Shown here: one piece after another, positions 63,393 through 64,000 of the stretch
How positions within the stretch are numbered: the first letter of the stretch is position 1
Layout of the letters: the number at the start of each line of letters is the position of its first letter
Origin: Bacteroides clarus YIT 12056
Lineage (GTDB): Bacteria; Bacteroidota; Bacteroidia; Bacteroidales; Bacteroidaceae
Length of the DNA: 64,000 nucleotides
Assembly (NCBI RefSeq): GCF_900129655.1
Contig: NZ_FQWK01000006.1
Coordinates: 186,001-250,000, forward strand
Direction: 5' to 3'
Program-made: the position numbers and the translations under genes
Notes under the pieces: model-generated
The model's input: the letters and a program-made list of their open reading frames with translations, nothing else
The model's database searches: none
Told to the model about the DNA's origin: nothing

Positions 63393-64000
63393 ATGAGACG
63401 AATCGTACTGACATATATATTTCTATCTATTATAGGTATCTTGGGCGCCGTGGCGCAGACGACTCCTTTCAACCGTATGGATCCTACAACGGGACGCGAC
63501 CAGTTCGGCAATCAGGTAGACCCCAACACGCTGCCGGATAACTTGGAAGACAGCACCAATACGGAAATCCAAAGTATTCCGCCCAAACTTTATATGTGGC
63601 GTCTGAGTGAGACCCTGGGTGACCGTACCATTATTCCCGCCGATACCGCCAATCTGAATTTCCAAAATACCAACCTGGTGGAAGGCATGTACGGACATTA
63701 CAATTATTTGGGTAACCTGGGCTCTCCCCGCCTTTCACGTATCTTTTTCGAACGCAGAGATAATGAGCCGACCATCTTCATGGAACCTTTTTCCAGCTTC
63801 TTTGTCCGTCCCGATGAAGTAAAATTCACCAATAGTAACGTACCTTTCACCAACCTTACTTATTATAAAGCGGGAAATAAAGTCAACGGTGAAGAACGTT
63901 TCAAATCTTATTTCTCGGTAAATGCCAACAAACGCCTGGCTTTCGGCTTCAACATCGACTACCTGTACGGACGGGGATACTACCAGAATCAGTCCACATC
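63393..64000 (+). CDS. Putative outer-membrane porin (partial, continues beyond window)
   Basis: The first 202 codons of a Bacteroidota putative porin (Porin_10-like). Signal peptide MRRIVLTYIFLSIIGILGAV, a soluble N-terminal region with DPTTGRDQFGNQVDPNTLPD, then beta strands with aromatic girdle residues (NTNLVEGMYGHYNYLGNLGS, RLSRIFFERRDNEPTIFMEP, AFGFNIDYLYGRGYYQNQST). No TonB box is seen. The family is one of the abundant porins in this phylum. Divergent from the sensor kinase operon. Confidence 0.8.
   Translation, partial: MRRIVLTYIFLSIIGILGAVAQTTPFNRMDPTTGRDQFGNQVDPNTLPDNLEDSTNTEIQSIPPKLYMWRLSETLGDRTIIPADTANLNFQNTNLVEGMYGHYNYLGNLGSPRLSRIFFERRDNEPTIFMEPFSSFFVRPDEVKFTNSNVPFTNLTYYKAGNKVNGEERFKSYFSVNANKRLAFGFNIDYLYGRGYYQNQST

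Overview
This is chromosomal DNA from a Bacteroides species (Bacteroidota). The evidence is the recurring TAnnTTTG promoter box, often with an upstream TTTG; UpxY/UpxZ capsule regulators; a smalltalk peptide beside an HU protein; a 6S RNA (Bacteroidales-1 type) behind rplT; and the protein families throughout. From memory, the order rpiB/tkt - galK/galP/galM - manA - capsule locus - sulfation cluster - thrS/infC/rpmI/rplT resembles the CPS1 neighbourhood of B. thetaiotaomicron. The species cannot be named from this window.

Layout. 1-3627 (-): the export end of a polysaccharide locus (Wzz-like, cut by the window edge, and a Wza-like SLBB protein). 3987-4059: tRNA-Thr. 4205-8824 (+): mltG, then an indolepyruvate oxidoreductase pair with an aryl-CoA ligase. 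8901-12666 (-): thrS-infC-rpmI-rplT and 6S RNA. 12746-15933 (-): TPR protein, def, ruvX. 16080-23686 (-): a seven-gene sulfation operon that makes PAPS and uses it with a sulfotransferase. 23848-28163: small envelope genes, an HU protein with a smalltalk peptide, and an AAA ATPase.

28237-42893 (-): a capsule locus read from an invertible promoter at 42672-42893. In this assembly the promoter faces upxY (ON). upxY and upxZ are followed by the initiating sugar transferase, flippase, ATP-grasp protein, glycosyltransferases, acyltransferase, polymerase, UDP-GlcA 4-epimerase and UDP-Glc dehydrogenase. The locus is clearly more A/T-rich than its flanks. It carries an apparent frameshift inside a beta-propeller coding region and a probable degraded insertion-sequence end.

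42985-44904 (+): three small capsule-flank genes, the first needing a -1 shift at an A8 run, closed by GTTAAC palindromes. 44920-52853: manA (-), then galM-galP-galK (+), the decayed tail of a glycoside hydrolase, tkt and rpiB, covering hexose entry and the pentose phosphate pathway. 53118-54521: a GH28 pectinase. 54693-57884: a branched-chain 2-oxoacid ferredoxin oxidoreductase operon with a TPR protein and an unlisted 57-residue membrane protein. 58003-63207 (-): a two-component system followed by two lipoproteins and a membrane protein, probably one operon. 63393-end (+): the start of a putative porin.

The most unusual items are the ON-oriented invertible promoter, the two frame breaks (about 37205 and 43100), the self-contained sulfation operon, the uncharacterised sensor/lipoprotein operon, the decayed hydrolase between galK and tkt, and several palindrome-rich intergenic regions.
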